Source of the DNA: Desulfocurvibacter africanus subsp. africanus DSM 2603
GTDB lineage: Bacteria > Desulfobacterota > Desulfovibrionia > Desulfovibrionales > Desulfovibrionaceae
Length of the DNA stretch: 64,000 nucleotides
NCBI RefSeq assembly: GCF_000422545.1
Contig: NZ_AULZ01000013.1
Span: 62,001 to 126,000 of the forward strand
Direction: 5' to 3'
Part shown: piece by piece, positions 63,794 through 64,000 of the stretch
Layout of the letters: every line of letters starts with the position of its first letter
Numbering within the stretch: the stretch's first letter is position 1
Translations under genes and position numbers: made by a program
Notes under the pieces: model-generated
The model's database searches: none
Told to the model about the DNA's origin: nothing
The model's input: only the letters and a program-made list of their open reading frames with translations

Positions 63794-64000
63794 ATGTTCC
63801 TGCTAAAGATCACCGGAGCCCTGCTCCTCCTGTACATCGCCGTATCGGTCCTTATGTATGCGGCGGACTACTTCGCCGGCCGGCGCAGCCTGGAAGGCAT
63901 AAGGATCGAGATTCGTCGGAAGTTACGGCGGGCGATGTGGGTATATCTCGGACTGACGGCCATTGCGTTTATCTGGAATCTGCTCATGCGCGAGGGGCGA
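63794..64000 (+). CDS. Small membrane protein, N-terminal fragment
   Basis: The frame is open to the right edge (69 codons). The product starts MFLLKITGALLLLYIAVSVLMYAADYFAG, one hydrophobic segment, then a basic patch (RRSLEGIRIEIRRKLRRA) and a second hydrophobic segment (MWVYLGLTAIAFIWNLLM). GGGAG is close before the ATG. It may be a two-pass inner-membrane protein of unknown role. Confidence 0.6.
   Translation, partial: MFLLKITGALLLLYIAVSVLMYAADYFAGRRSLEGIRIEIRRKLRRAMWVYLGLTAIAFIWNLLMREGR

Overview
The window looks like chromosome from a sulfate-reducing deltaproteobacterium of the Desulfovibrionales, most like Desulfocurvibacter (Desulfovibrio) africanus. The basis is gene content and order recalled for that group: a periplasmic-type cobaltochelatase operon with cobI and a metal/heme-type ABC transporter, [NiFe]-hydrogenase maturation genes, a heme-bearing chemoreceptor, a selenoprotein peroxiredoxin and the mercury-methylation genes hgcA and hgcB. 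The DNA is GC-rich and densely coding on both strands. I saw no rRNA, tRNA, CRISPR array, prophage or transposase gene.

Layout. 1-9 kb: the end of a fumarylacetoacetate-hydrolase-family gene, a lipoprotein, msrB, a divergent pair of a ferritin-like and a nitroreductase-like protein, an exported selenocysteine peroxiredoxin, hypF and a hicBA toxin-antitoxin pair. 9-17.7 kb: a ZraP/Spy-like protein behind a sigma-54-type promoter, a c-heme chemoreceptor, a DJ-1/PfpI protein, glgP, dut and argD. 17.9-22.9 kb: a minus-strand cobalamin-riboswitch operon cbiK-permease-ATPase-binding protein-cobI. 23-32 kb: trmH, a YrdC-type gene, a family 9 glycosyltransferase, a nudix gene, glgA, a stand-alone CBM48 protein, glgB and pdxA. 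32-40 kb: a minus-strand envelope cluster (HD hydrolase, ddl, waaA, kdsB, carA, a TPR protein, a neuB-like gene, a glycosyltransferase). 40-44 kb: yajQ and hypCDE. 44-56 kb: cheV, a dihydrouridine synthase and a long flagellar operon, fliR-flhB-flhA-flhF-flhG-fliA-cheY-fliL plus small unknown genes. 56-59 kb: hgcA, a radical SAM/SPASM gene and hgcB. 59-64 kb: arginase, carB and the start of a small membrane protein.

Four things stand out. (1) hgcA has a second, better-placed start at 56127 that is in frame with the conserved body but separated from it by one TGA codon. A perfect GC hairpin follows the TGA, so this HgcA may be a selenoprotein. (2) The exported peroxiredoxin at 5128-5952 has TGA exactly at the peroxidatic cysteine and a SECIS-like hairpin just after it, so selenocysteine decoding is expected in this organism. 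(3) Seven copies of a ~127-bp palindromic element with imperfect terminal inverted repeats (TAGAGCA...TGCTCTA) lie at gene 3' ends. In four of them the element's terminal TAG is the stop codon of the neighbouring gene. (4) A second family of multi-hairpin repeats (copies at 19535, 42788, partial at 17698 and 63718) keeps its loop sequences while the stems differ by paired changes. Two copies sit inside operons.

Working together: HypF and HypCDE mature hydrogenases. CbiK, CobI and the ABC genes serve cobalamin or heme supply, and HgcA depends on a corrinoid cofactor. GlgP, GlgA, GlgB and the CBM48 protein handle glycogen. KdsB, WaaA, NeuB and the glycosyltransferases build surface sugars. CarA and CarB form one enzyme but are encoded 24 kb apart.
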